Positions 1-10,385 of a DNA stretch of 64,000 nt are shown one piece after another. The translations under genes and the position numbers were made by a program. Every line of letters begins with the position of its first letter. The stretch's first letter is position 1. The stretch spans positions 128,003,337-128,067,336 of the forward strand of contig OX375872.1 of assembly GCA_947359465.1 (NCBI GenBank), written 5' to 3'. The notes beneath the pieces are model-generated. The model had not been told where the DNA came from and made no database searches. It saw only the letters and a program-made list of their open reading frames with translations. This stretch comes from Metellina segmentata (Eukaryota; Arthropoda; Arachnida; Araneae; Tetragnathidae).

Positions 1-732
1 AAAATATAATTTAAAACGGAATTTTGGCTCTGTGTTAATTGAGTGTTTTATTGAACTTTCAAGACGGAGTTCATCAAACAAACATCGGCCTCTAACCACC
101 ACTGACTTGCTAAATAATTCTGAAGCATTGAATTCTGATTATGCAGCAGACTCATCTGATGAGATAATTGTAAAACATATTAAATAACCTCTAATTCTTC
201 CAAGTCTTATCGATATATTGATTTGTTTAAAGAGTACAAATCTTCATTAGAGACCTAAGCTACAATAATCGAGATATTGTCAATTAAGCATCAGGAATGA
301 GACTTATTTACATTTCCACAAGCCAACTTCTCTTTTTTCCAGAAAAAGTAGAAAGCGTTTTAAAAAGCTGAAATAGTATTCAAAGCTCAGCTTTAAACAG
401 CAATCCTGTCTTTACTTTTTCTCGCATCTCTTGCAAAAACTATGTGTATCTTATCCTTAACAAGGAAAAGCAGTCTAGTGAGCAGATATTTAATGCTGTC
501 AAAATAAATGTATTACCTTGAAAAACTTTCTGCCAGACAATCAAATTCAATACATTAATTTTTCGAGAAATGTATAAAAAAATGGAAAATCAAGTTCTGT
601 AGAGAAGAATCCTTGGTATTCAGGACTGGAAATGGGTACCATTTGTGAGGATGAAAGTTTGAAATTCTCTTTAAATTTGTGGCGTCTCAGGAATAGAAGA
701 TAGTGTTAGTTCGAATTTTAAGCAGAAAAAAA

Positions 733-751
733 CAATCAAATCATGTGATTG
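733..751. other. Short inverted repeat CAATCA/TGATTG
   Basis: A 6-bp stem with a 7-nt loop, repeated in every unit. It may have no function. Confidence 0.4.
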
Positions 752-834
752 TAAACAAAGAACGTGATGTTTTGTCCCAAGACAACTTTTCCTCTGAATA
801 ATACACTGGAAACATACAATCAATCATAAAACAT

Positions 835-861
835 AATAAGAGACGCTATAAATCTCTTATT
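835..861. other. Perfect 9-bp hairpin in each unit
   Basis: AATAAGAGA (835-843) is the reverse complement of TCTCTTATT (853-861), with a 9-nt loop. It is present and unchanged in all array units and nearly so in unit 12. In unit 13 the right arm has a mismatch (near 52430). It could be a DNA or RNA hairpin; no function can be assigned. Confidence 0.6.
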
Positions 862-1531
862 GCATCTCATAGATTGTCCGTCTGATAACGTTTGTAACCT
901 TTCAAGGGTCACAGTATGAAATGAACTTGTACGAAGTGGATAGAAACGTATTTCAATTTCAGCCATTGCAGCAATGTTTGAGTTTCAAGTCAAATAAATA
1001 TTTTATCCTGAGCCATATAAACTATATGAATGCATTCATGCCAAATGCGCAGATTATTTGGAATCACAAGAAGCCTCCAATTATTAAAAAAAAAACCCCA
1101 CATTTATTGACGATTAAAGAAAAGTAATGTAAATCTAATAACGGCAAAAATGGCAAAGTATCAAATTTTTTATCCATTCGTGTTGCATCGATCATGCAAT
1201 ATGAAATACCAGTCAACCATTATAACTGTATTAGGGTCATGAGGGGTAATTGTAAACAACCTATACAGGCGACCACGTGGGACTCCGAGAAACTAAAAAG
1301 TTGTTAAACATGAAAGCTGGTAACCGTGACGATGTAATATGGTGAACACGTATTTATTTGAACCACAGCTGATAGTAATCTATTTAGTTGAAAAGTTTGG
1401 GTCTTAATCTTGTTGCGTGTTGCACTTTCTGCTGCCCTCCATAGTATATTGAAAAATATTTTTTTTCCAATTCTTTGCTACGGTCAGTTATGTTTCTATC
1501 GAATAGAAAATATTTGACTTTTCCTTTTGGG

Positions 1532-1546
1532 AACTTTAATGGATCT
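1532..1546. repeat. Target-site duplication, left copy (SINE of unit 1)
   Basis: AACTTTAATGGATCT abuts the first base of the SINE and recurs at 1811-1825 directly after the A-rich tail. Perfect 15-bp flanking repeats are the mark of LINE-type target-primed insertion. Confidence 0.9.
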
Positions 1547-1622
1547 GCCAACCAAGCGGTATAGTGGTTAAAGTGTTAGCTTCTAGATCCGAAGGTCCCC
1601 GGTTCGAATCCGGGTTTGGGCA
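1547..1622 (+). promoter_or_regulatory. tRNA-like head with RNA polymerase III A and B boxes
   Basis: The head is 76 nt, the length of a tRNA. The B box GGTTCGAATCC at 1601-1611 is canonical and sits in a perfect 5-bp T stem (CCCGG/CCGGG). The A-box region is AAGCGGTATAGTGG at about 1554-1567. The T arm folds well, but the acceptor stem has three mismatches and the anticodon stem two. The anticodon register is ambiguous (CTA or TCT). It is therefore a tRNA-derived promoter rather than a working tRNA. The equivalent segment starts at the first base of every SINE listed below. Confidence 0.75.
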
Positions 1623-1810
1623 TGGATGTTTGTAAGCGTATACCAGCTCAGATGTTGCTTCGTCATCTGAACATGGTTCAAAATTACGAAGTATAAATTG
1701 TTAGGGGCAATGATGGTCCTCCGACTGGGTGCTCCTTCACAAGTGGCCATAACTTCCGGCCTTGTAGTGGCGAATGACTTAGGTCAAAAGTTCCTGCCAT
1801 TAGAAAAAAA
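1547..1810 (+). mobile_element. tRNA-derived SINE, unit 1 (type I)
   Basis: A 264-bp non-autonomous retroposon. It has a tRNA-like head (1547-1622), an unrelated body (about 1623-1803) containing the inverted repeat TCAGATG/CATCTGA, and an A-rich tail (1804-1810). Perfect 15-bp target-site duplications flank it. It would be transcribed by RNA polymerase III from internal boxes and needs LINE enzymes to move. I do not recognise the family. Because all units carry it at the same site, it inserted once and was amplified with the unit. Confidence 0.88.
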
Positions 1811-1825
1811 AACTTTAATGGATCT
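1811..1825. repeat. Target-site duplication, right copy (SINE of unit 1)
   Basis: An exact copy of 1532-1546. In units 6-11 and 13 the right copy has become AAATTTAATGGATCT (one C-to-A difference) while the left copy is unchanged. Confidence 0.9.
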
Positions 1826-1948
1826 ACATTTGTTTACAATAACCCTATATTTTCCAAGGGACGGGGTAATTGTAAACATAACTTTGCCAATAGTTTCGTT
1901 CAATTTGGAAGCAAAACCAATCTGTTTTTCCGTGTAATTTTGTATTTA

Positions 1949-2389
1949 ATGGTATTTAGAACGTTTGAATTGCGTTTAATTGCATTTTTCGTGTTCTTGG
2001 GGAGCAGGAAGACTTATGTACAAAAACGTCACACATATGATGATGTTCTTATAACTGACCAAGTAGTGTCACGATTGAAGAAATCAGAAGAGAAAAAGAA
2101 CAAAATGAAGTCGAATGAGATGAAAGAACGAGAGCCAGCAAAAAAAAAGCAGAAGTCGAGGACAACGAGGATGAATGAGGAACTATTTGAAGAATTGACT
2201 AACATTGACGGTGAAGAGTTTGAAGTTGTCCAAAAATTCAAGCAAAATATAGAAGACTTGCTTGTAGGGGAAGTTAAATATTTTGGAGCCATTCATGGAA
2301 GACATGGAAACGACTACGTTTCTCCTTGTAGGAGCAAGATTGTTGACAGTATAAAGGACATCGTGCAATTAAGACTCGGTGGTCGTTAA
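1949..2389 (+). pseudogene. Decayed Lys/Glu-rich reading frame, unit 1
   Basis: An open frame of 146 codons from the first ATG (an upstream TTG at 1940 extends it by three codons). Residues about 29-75 are very rich in Lys and Glu, and the end is a compact acidic/basic segment ending LGGR. I do not recognise the product. The stretch TYDDVLITDQVVSRLKK, followed by charged repeats, faintly recalls the C-terminal tail of pogo/CENP-B-type DDE transposases, but no catalytic domain is present. CAG at about 2006-2008 could be an old splice acceptor. Other units carry stops and frameshifts, so I treat it as a relic rather than a gene. Confidence 0.4.
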
Positions 2390-2930
2390 TTCTAGAGTGC
2401 GACGCCACATTATTTGAAACTTGATTAACTGAAATAAACCAAATTCATGATTCTCAATAAATGCGTGGAAAATTTTTCTGGTGCTTTGATCAGAAACATC
2501 ACCAACAATTAAGGAATAAAATAATTTATTTATAAAAAGTAAACTGAAGATCATCTACTATTGTGTGAAAGAAAAAATGTTCAAGAGTCATATGAAAAGA
2601 CTTAAGCATTTTAGAAGTGAGTTTTACGCAAATATATTTCTGTCTTTGAAAGAACGTGTCCCATCCGATAAAACATGCCATCTATTACTTGTGGAAGACT
2701 TGCTATATAATTCATTAGCATTGAATTAACCTGATCAAATGTACTGCAGCCTCGGCTGAGAAGATAATGTAAAACTACTTGAAAAAATCTCTAATTCTTT
2801 CAAGTCTTATCGATCAATTGATTTGTTTAAAAAGTGCAAGTCTTCTTTAAAAACCTCAGATTCAGATACAGAGACAGTGCCAATTGAGCATCAAAGAATA
2901 TACTTTCTTTAGATGCTACTACTAATTTAA
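2336..2930. repeat. Internal duplicate B of the unit (example in unit 1)
   Basis: It runs from the end of the reading frame (GTTGACAGTATAAAGGACATC) through CCCATCCGATAAAACATG, CTTGCTATATAATTC and TCTTATCGATCAATTGATTTG. The same ordered landmarks, diverged, recur at 3254-3725 and then at about 4104-4320. It is an old duplication inside the unit. No gene is visible after 2389. Confidence 0.7.
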
Positions 2931-3253
2931 TGAATGAATCATCCAAAAATAAAGTTTGGAGTATTTTCGACTGTAAACAGTTGTTCTATGGGCAAATCAT
3001 GTAGTCTTCAGAGATACAAAATTCTTCTTATAAAAAGCTTCACTCTCCATGTTTATGTATCTATCATCAAAGTGGCTTTACTTTTCTTAACATGTGCATG
3101 CTCATTGCACTTGCGCACATTATCAGCATGATAAGTATTAAATGAAAGTTGCCTTTTTTTTAGCATACACACATATCGAAGATTACTCTACAGACCTTAT
3201 GAATAACTCAACTGAGCATTTTTTCCATAATAATCTCACATGACCATAATAGG

Positions 3254-3725
3254 AAGTTTGTTCACAATATAAAGGACATCGTGTAATTAAGAATCGGTGG
3301 TCGCTTATTCAAGAGTGCGATGCCGTATTATTTGAAAGCTTGAATAACGGAAATAGATTTGAAACGAAATCATTTATTCGCTATAAAATGTCGCGTTTAA
3401 CAATAACCTGTAGTTTGATCAAAATCGTCACCAGTAATTTAGAAAAGAAGTCAACGAAATATATTAAAGTGAGGTGAAGATGATCAAGTATTGTGTGAAA
3501 TGAAAAATGTTTAACGGTTAAATACGGTTTTTTCGATAACTCGCGGATTATCGTTGATCCTCGAGTTAACTCGGACTTGTGAATACGGCCGTAAGAGTTA
3601 AAGAAAGTGACTAGAGGACTTGAGGGGTAAGTGTGGAGCAAATCAATTTTTGTCTCAGAAAGAGTGTAACCCATCCGATGATGTATCTGATAAAACATCC
3701 CATCTATTGTATGTGGTAGACATTG
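3254..3725. repeat. Internal duplicate C of the unit (example in unit 1)
   Basis: It matches duplicate B at an offset of about 918 bp: TTTGTTCACAATATAAAGGAC, AATCGGTGGTCGC, GATCAAAATCGTCACCAG and CCCATCCGATGATG. Relative to B it contains an extra foldback segment at 3515-3597. Its continuation is found after an insert of about 355 bp, in the first 320 bp of the next unit. Confidence 0.7.
3515..3597. mobile_element. Candidate small foldback (MITE-like) element flanked by TTAA
   Basis: An 83-bp imperfect palindrome. TAACTCGCGG (3537-3546) faces CCTCGAGTTA (3559-3568), and the outer arms both contain AATACGG. TTAA lies on both sides (3511-3514 and 3598-3601). It is absent from the parallel place in duplicate B, so it looks inserted. 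TTAA target sites are typical of piggyBac-like elements, but the ends are too short to assign a family. Confidence 0.35.
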
Positions 3726-3752
3726 TAAGGTTCGCTATCTCGCATCTTACAA
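3723..3752. other. Inverted repeat TTGTAAG/CTTACAA
   Basis: A 7-bp perfect stem with a 16-nt loop at the right end of duplicate C, present in all full array units. Nearby, AAGTTGGCAACC and AAGCTGGCAACC (about 3766-3806) form a short direct repeat. Confidence 0.4.
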
Positions 3753-5544
3753 GAAATAAAACGCGAAGTTGGCAACCCTACATCAGAAACGCCAAGCTGG
3801 CAACCTAAGAACAAGGAGAGAGAGGTGTAGCTATTATCTTGAAAAAAAAAAGGATATAGAAGATGGACCGGGCATAGGTTAAACGAGACCTACTTTTCTT
3901 AGGTGTGGGAGGAAAATATAATTTTACAATGCCTATCCAAATGTAGTTGCTACTTTTTCTACATCTCATCTATGTGATGTGACCGATTAAATTTATTAAA
4001 ATATAATTTAAAACGGAATTTTGGCTCTGTGTTAATTGAGTGTTTTATTGAACTTTCAAGACGGAGTTCATCAAACAAACATCGGCCTCTAACCACCACT
4101 GACTTGCTAAATAATTCTGAAGCATTGAATTCTGATTCTGCAGCAGACTCATCTGATGAGATAATTGTAAAACATATTAAATAACCTCTAATTCTTCCAA
4201 GTCTTATCGATATATTGATTTGTTTAAAGAGTACAAATCTTCATTAGAGACCTAAGCTACAATTATCGAGATATTGTCAATTAAGCATCAGGAATGAGAC
4301 TTATTTACATTTCCACAAGCCAACTTCTCTTTTTTCCAGAAAAAGTAGAAAGCGTTTTAAAAAGCTGAAATAGTATTCAAAGCTCAGCTTTAAACAGCAA
4401 TCCTGTCTTTACTTTTTCTCGCATCTCTTGCAAAAACTATGTGTATCTTATCCTTAACAAGGAAAAGCAGTCTAGTGAGCAGATATTTAATGCTGTCAAA
4501 ATAAATGTATTACCTTGAAAAACTTTCTGCCAGACAATCAAATTCAATACATTAATTTTTCGAGAAATGTATAAAAAAATGGAAAATCAAGTTCTGTAGA
4601 GAAGAATCCTTGGTATTCAGGACTGGAAATGGGTACCATTTGTGAGGATGAAAGTTTGAAATTCTCTTTAAATTTGAGGCGTCTCAGGAATAGAAGATAG
4701 TGTTAGTTCGAATTTTAAGCAGAAAAAAACAATCAAATCATGTGATTGTAAACAAAGAACGTGATGTTTTGTCCCAAGACAACTTTTCCTCTGAATAATA
4801 CACTGGAAACATACAAATCAATCATAAAACATAATAAGAGACGCTATAAATCTCTTATTGCATCTCATAGATTGTCCGTCTGATAACGTCTGTAACCTTT
4901 CAAGGGTCACAGTGTGAAATGAACTTGTACGAAGTGGATAGAAACGTATTTCAATTTCAGCCATTGCAGCAATGTTTGAGTTTCAAGTCGAATAAATATT
5001 TTATCCTGAGCCATATAAACTATATGAATGCATTCATGCCAAATGCGCAGATTATTTGGAATCACAAGAAGCCTCCAATTATTAAAAAAAAAACCCCACA
5101 TTTATTGACGATTAAAGAAAAGTAATGTAAATCTAATAACGGCAAAAATGGCAAAGTATCAAATTTTTTATCCATTCGTGTTGCATCGATCATGCAATAT
5201 GAAATACCAGTCAACCATTATAACTGTATTAGGGTCATGAGGGGTAATTGTAAACAACCTATACAGGCGACCACGTGGGACTCCGAGAAACTAAAAAGTT
5301 GTTAAACATGAAAGCTGGTAACCGTGACGATGTAATATGGTGAACACGTATTTATTTGAACCACAGCTGATAGTAATCTATTTAGTTGAAAAGTTTGGGT
5401 CTTAATCTTGTTGCGTGTTGCACTTTCTGCTGCCCTCCATAGTATATTGAAAAATATTTTTTTTCCAATTCTTTGCTACGGTCAGTTATGTTTCTATCGA
5501 ACAGAAAATATTTGACTTTTCCTTTTGGGAACTTTAATGGATCT

Positions 5545-5809
5545 GCCAACCAAGCGGTATAGTGGTTAAAGTGTTAGCTTCTAGATCCGAAGGTCCCCGG
5601 TTCGAATCCGGGTTTGGGCATGGATGTTTGTAAGCGTATACCAGCTCAGATGTTGCTTCGTCATCTGAACATGGTTCAAAATTACGAAGTATAAATTGTT
5701 AGGGGCAATGATGGTCCTCCGACTGGGTGCTCCTTCACAAGTGGCCATAACTTCCGGCCTTGTAGTGGCGAATGACTTAGGTCAAAAGTTCCTGCCATTA
5801 GAAAAAAAA
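5545..5809 (+). mobile_element. tRNA-derived SINE, unit 2 (type I)
   Basis: 265 bp, with target-site duplications at 5530-5544 and 5810-5824. The tail has one A more than in unit 1. This extra base brings the SINE and the following frame into one open frame of 230 codons (5696-6388). Confidence 0.88.
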
Positions 5810-5947
5810 AACTTTAATGGATCTACATTTGTTTACAATAACCCTATATTTTCCAAGGGACGGGGTAATTGTAAACATAACTTTGCCAATAGTTTCGTTC
5901 AATTTGGAAGCAAAACCAATCTGTTTTTCCGTGTAATTTTGTATTTA

Positions 5948-6388
5948 ATGGTATTTAGAACGTTTGAATTGCGTTTAATTGCATTTTTCGTGTTCTTGGG
6001 GAGCAGGAAGACTTATGTACAAAAACGTCACACATATGATGATGTTCTTATAACTGACCAAGTAGTGTCACGATTGAAGAAATCAGAAGAGAAAAAGAAC
6101 AAAATGAAGTCGAATGAGATGAAAGAACGAGAGCCAGCAAAAAAAAAGCAGAAGTCGAGGACAACGAGGATGAATGAGGAACTATTTGAAGAATTGACTA
6201 ACATTGACGGTGAAGAGTTTGAAGTTGTCCAAAAATTCAAGCAAAATATAGAAGACTTGCTTGTAGGGGAAGTTAAATATTTTGGAGCCATTCATGGAAG
6301 ACATGGAAACGACTACGTTTCTCCTTGTAGGAGCAAGATTGTTGACAGTATAAAGGACATCGTGCAATTAAGACTCGGTGGTCGTTAA
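5948..6388 (+). pseudogene. Decayed Lys/Glu-rich reading frame, unit 2
   Basis: Same protein as unit 1. Here the frame stays open upstream into the SINE (to 5696), giving 230 codons, only because of an extra A in the SINE tail. The N-terminal 80 codons are therefore SINE and spacer sequence. Confidence 0.4.
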
Positions 6389-9300
6389 TTCTAGAGTGCG
6401 ACACCACATTATTTGAAACTTGATTAACTGAAAGAAACCAAATTCATGATTCTCAATAAATGCGTGGAAAATTTTTCTGGTGCTTTGATCAGAAACATCA
6501 CCAACAATTAAGGAATAAAATAATTTATTTATAAAAAGTAAACTGAAGATCATCTACTATTGTGTGAAAGAAAAAATGTTCAAGAGTCATATGAAAAGAC
6601 TTAAGCATTTTAGAAGTGAGTTTTACGCAAATATATTTCTGTCTTTGAAAGAACGTGTCCCATCCGATAAAACATGCCATCTATTACTTGTGGAAGACTT
6701 GCTATATAATTCATTAGCATTGAATTAACCTGATCAAATGTACTGCAGCCTCGGCTGAGAAGATAATGTAAAACTACTTGAAAAAATCTCTAATTCTTTC
6801 AAGTCTTATCGATCAATTGATTTGTTTAAAAAGTGCAAGTCTTCTTTAAAAACCTCAGATTCAGATACAGAGACAGTGCCAATTGAGCATCAAAGAATAT
6901 ACTTTCTTTAGATGCTACTACTAATTTAATGAATGAATCATCCAAAAATAAAGTTTGGAGTATTTTCGACTGTAAACAGTTGTTCTATGGGCAAATCATG
7001 TAGTCTTCAGAGATACAAAATTCTTCTTATAAAAAGCTTCACTCTCCATGTTTATGTATCTATCATCAAAGTGGCTTTACTTTTCTTAACATGTGCATGC
7101 TCATTGCACTTGCGCACATTATCAGCATGATAAGTATTAAATGAAAGTTGCCTTTTTTTAGCATACACACATATCGAAGATTACTCTACAGACCTTATGA
7201 ATAACTCAACTGAGCATTTTTTCCATAATAATCTCACATGACCATAATAGGAAGTTTGTTCACAATATAAAGGACATCGTGTAATTAAGAATCGGTGGTC
7301 GCTTATTCAAGAGTGCGATGCCGTATTATTTGAAAGCTTGAATAACGGAAATAGATTTGAAACGAAATCATTTATTCGCTATAAAATGTCGCGTTTAACA
7401 ATAACCTGTAGTTTGATCAAAATCGTCACCAGTAATTTAGAAAAGAAGTCAACGAAATATATTAAAGTGAGGTGAAGATGATCAAGTATTGTGTGAAATG
7501 AAAAATGTTTAACGGTTAAATACGGTTTTTTCGATAACTCGCGGATTATCGTTGATCCTCGAGTTAACTCGGACTTGTGAATACGGCCGTAAGAGTTAAA
7601 GAAAGTGACTAGAGGACTTGAGGGGTAAGTGTGGAGCAAATCAATTTTTGTCTCAGAAAGAGTGTAACCCATCCGATGATGTATCTGATAAAACATCCCA
7701 TCTATTGTATGTGGTAGACATTGTAAGGTTCGCTATCTCGCATCTTACAAGAAATAAAACGCGAAGTTGGCAACCCTACATCAGAAACGCCAAGCTGGCA
7801 ACCTAAGAACAAGGAGAGAGAGGTGTAGCTATTATCTTGAAAAAAAAAAGGATATAGAAGATGGACCGGGCATAGGTTAAACGAGACCTACTTTTCTTAG
7901 GTGTGGGAGGAAAATATAATTTTACAATGCCTATCCAAATGTAGTTGCTACTTTTTCTACATCTCATCTATGTGATGTGACCGATTAAATTTATTAAAAT
8001 ATAATTTAAAACGGAATTTTGGCTCTGTGTTAATTGAGTGTTTTATTGAACTTTCAAGACGGAGTTCATCAAACAAACATCGGCCTCTAACCACCACTGA
8101 CTTGCTAAATAATTCTGAAGCATTGAATTCTGATTCTGCAGCAGACTCATCTGATGAGATAATTGTAAAACATATTAAATAACCTCTAATTCTTCCAAGT
8201 CTTATCGATATATTGATTTGTTTAAAGAGTACAAATCTTCATTAGAGACCTAAGCTACAATTATCGAGATATTGTCAATTAAGCATCAGGAATGAGACTT
8301 ATTTACATTTCCACAAGCCAACTTCTCTTTTTTCCAGAAAAAGTAGAAAGCGTTTTAAAAAGCTGAAATAGTATTCAAAGCTCAGCTTTAAACAGCAATC
8401 CTGTCTTTACTTTTTCTCGCATCTCTTGCAAAAACTATGTGTATCTTATCCTTAACAAGGAAAAGCAGTCTAGTGAGCAGATATTTAATGCTGTCAAAAT
8501 AAATGTATTACCTTGAAAAACTTTCTGCCAGACAATCAAATTCAATACATTAATTTTTCGAGAAATGTATAAAAAAATGGAAAATCAAGTTCTGTAGAGA
8601 AGAATCCTTGGTATTCAGGACTGGAAATGGGTACCATTTGTGAGGATGAAAGTTTGAAATTCTCTTTAAATTTGAGGCGTCTCAGGAATAGAAGATAGTG
8701 TTAGTTCGAATTTTAAGCAGAAAAAAACAATCAAATCATGTGATTGTAAACAAAGAACGTGATGTTTTGTCCCAAGACAACTTTTCCTCTGAATAATACA
8801 CTGGAAACATACAAATCAATCATAAAACATAATAAGAGACGCTATAAATCTCTTATTGCATCTCATAGATTGTCCGTCTGATAACGTCTGTAACCTTTCA
8901 AGGGTCACAGTGTGAAATGAACTTGTACGAAGTGGATAGAAACGTATTTCAATTTCAGCCATTGCAGCAATGTTTGAGTTTCAAGTCGAATAAATATTTT
9001 ATCCTGAGCCATATAAACTATATGAATGCATTCATGCCAAATGCGCAGATTATTTGGAATCACAAGAAGCCTCCAATTATTAAAAAAAAAAAACCAAATT
9101 TATTGACGATTAAAGAAAAGTAATGTAAATCTAATAACGGCAAAAATGGCAAAGTATCAAATTTTTTATCCATTCGTGTTGCATCGATGATGCAATATGA
9201 AATACCAGTCAACCATTATAACTGTATTAGGGTCATGAGGGGTAATTGTAAACAACCTATACAGGCGACCACGTGGGACTCCGAGAAACTAAAAAGTTGT

Positions 9301-9542
9301 TAAACATGAAAGCTGGTAACCGTGACGATGTAATATGGTGAACACGTATTTATTTGAACCACAGCTGATAGTAATCTATTTAGTTGAAAAGTTTGGGTCT
9401 TAATCTTGTTGCGTGTTGCACTTTCTGCTGCCCTCCATAGTATATTGAAAAATATTTTTTTTCCAATTCTTTGCTACGGTCAGTTATGTTTCTATCGAAC
9501 AGAAAATATTTGACTTTTCCTTTTGGGAACTTTAATGGATCT

Positions 9543-9806
9543 GCCAACCAAGCGGTATAGTGGTTAAAGTGTTAGCTTCTAGATCCGAAGGTCCCCGGTT
9601 CGAATCCGGGTTTGGGCATGGATGTTTGTAAGCGTATACCAGCTCAGATGTTGCTTCGTCATCTGAACATGGTTCAAAATTACGAAGTATAAATTGTTAG
9701 GGGCAATGATGGTCCTCCGACTGGGTGCTCCTTCACAAGTGGCCATAACTTCCGGCCTTGTAGTGGCGAATGACTTAGGTCAAAAGTTCCTGCCATTAGA
9801 AAAAAA
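9543..9806 (+). mobile_element. tRNA-derived SINE, unit 3 (type I)
   Basis: 264 bp, flanked by AACTTTAATGGATCT at 9528-9542 and 9807-9821. Sequence as in unit 1. Confidence 0.88.
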
Positions 9807-9944
9807 AACTTTAATGGATCTACATTTGTTTACAATAACCCTATATTTTCCAAGGGACGGGGTAATTGTAAACATAACTTTGCCAATAGTTTCGTTCAAT
9901 TTGGAAGCAAAACCAATCTGTTTTTCCGTGTAATTTTGTATTTA

Positions 9945-10385
9945 ATGGTATTTAGAACGTTTGAATTGCGTTTAATTGCATTTTTCGTGTTCTTGGGGAG
10001 CAGGAAGACTTATGTACAAAAACGTCACACATATGATGATGTTCTTATAACTGACCAAGTAGTGTCACGATTGAAGAAATCAGAAGAGAAAAAGAACAAA
10101 ATGAAGTCGAATGAGATGAAAGAACGAGAGCCAGCAAAAAAAAAGCAGAAGTCGAGGACAACGAGGATGAATGAGGAACTATTTGAAGAATTGACTAACA
10201 TTGACGGTGAAGAGTTTGAAGTTGTCCAAAAATTCAAGCAAAATATAGAAGACTTGCTTGTAGGGGAAGTTAAATATTTTGGAGCCATTCATGGAAGACA
10301 TGGAAACGACTACGTTTCTCCTTGTAGGAGCAAGATTGTTGACAGTATAAAGGACATCGTGCAATTAAGACTCGGTGGTCGTTAA
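9945..10385 (+). pseudogene. Decayed Lys/Glu-rich reading frame, unit 3
   Basis: An intact 146-codon copy, identical in protein to unit 1. Confidence 0.4.

Larger units (their letters stand above)
1..3997. repeat. Array unit 1 (recombinant of types I and II)
   Basis: Layout: 1-1531 is gene-free AT-rich DNA with small hairpins; 1547-1810 is the SINE; 1949-2389 is a decayed reading frame; 2390-3997 is gene-free and contains diverged internal duplicates and a foldback element. The left part has variants otherwise found in units 6-11 (ACAATAATCGAG near 262, CAGTATGAAATG near 911, GTCAAATAAAT near 988). The SINE and everything to its right match units 2-5. Short open frames at 921-1127, 2934-3131, 3620-3808 and on the minus strand at 3381-3698 have no recognisable features. 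Confidence 0.9.
3998..7995. repeat. Array unit 2 (type I)
   Basis: Length 3998 bp. It carries the type I markers ACAATTATCGAG, an extra A in CATACAAATCAATC, and CAGTGTGAAATG. One extra A in the SINE tail joins the SINE frame to the downstream reading frame. It has a private CGACACCAC near 6400 where the other units have CGACGCCAC. The stretches 3998-5529 and 6389-7995 hold no gene that I can support. Confidence 0.95.

Noticed and set aside
921..1127. Repeated 62-68-codon frame starting MNLYEVDRNV
   Set aside because: Its C-terminal end changes with A-run length from unit to unit, and the frame is closed in unit 13 (TAG near 54167). It looks accidental.
1547..1622. Functional tRNA gene
   Set aside because: The acceptor and anticodon stems have several mismatches and no clear anticodon can be placed. 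The flanking target-site duplication and tail show it is the head of a SINE.
2934..3131. Repeated 65-codon hydrophobic frame (MNHPKIKFGV...)
   Set aside because: Short and lying inside the AT-rich internal duplicate region, with no support beyond repeat identity. Proline/leucine changes in units 8 and 11 look neutral.
3381..3698. Minus-strand open frame of 105 codons repeated in every unit
   Set aside because: The protein is conserved only because the DNA is nearly identical in all units. It overlaps the foldback element and internal duplicate C and has no recognisable domain.
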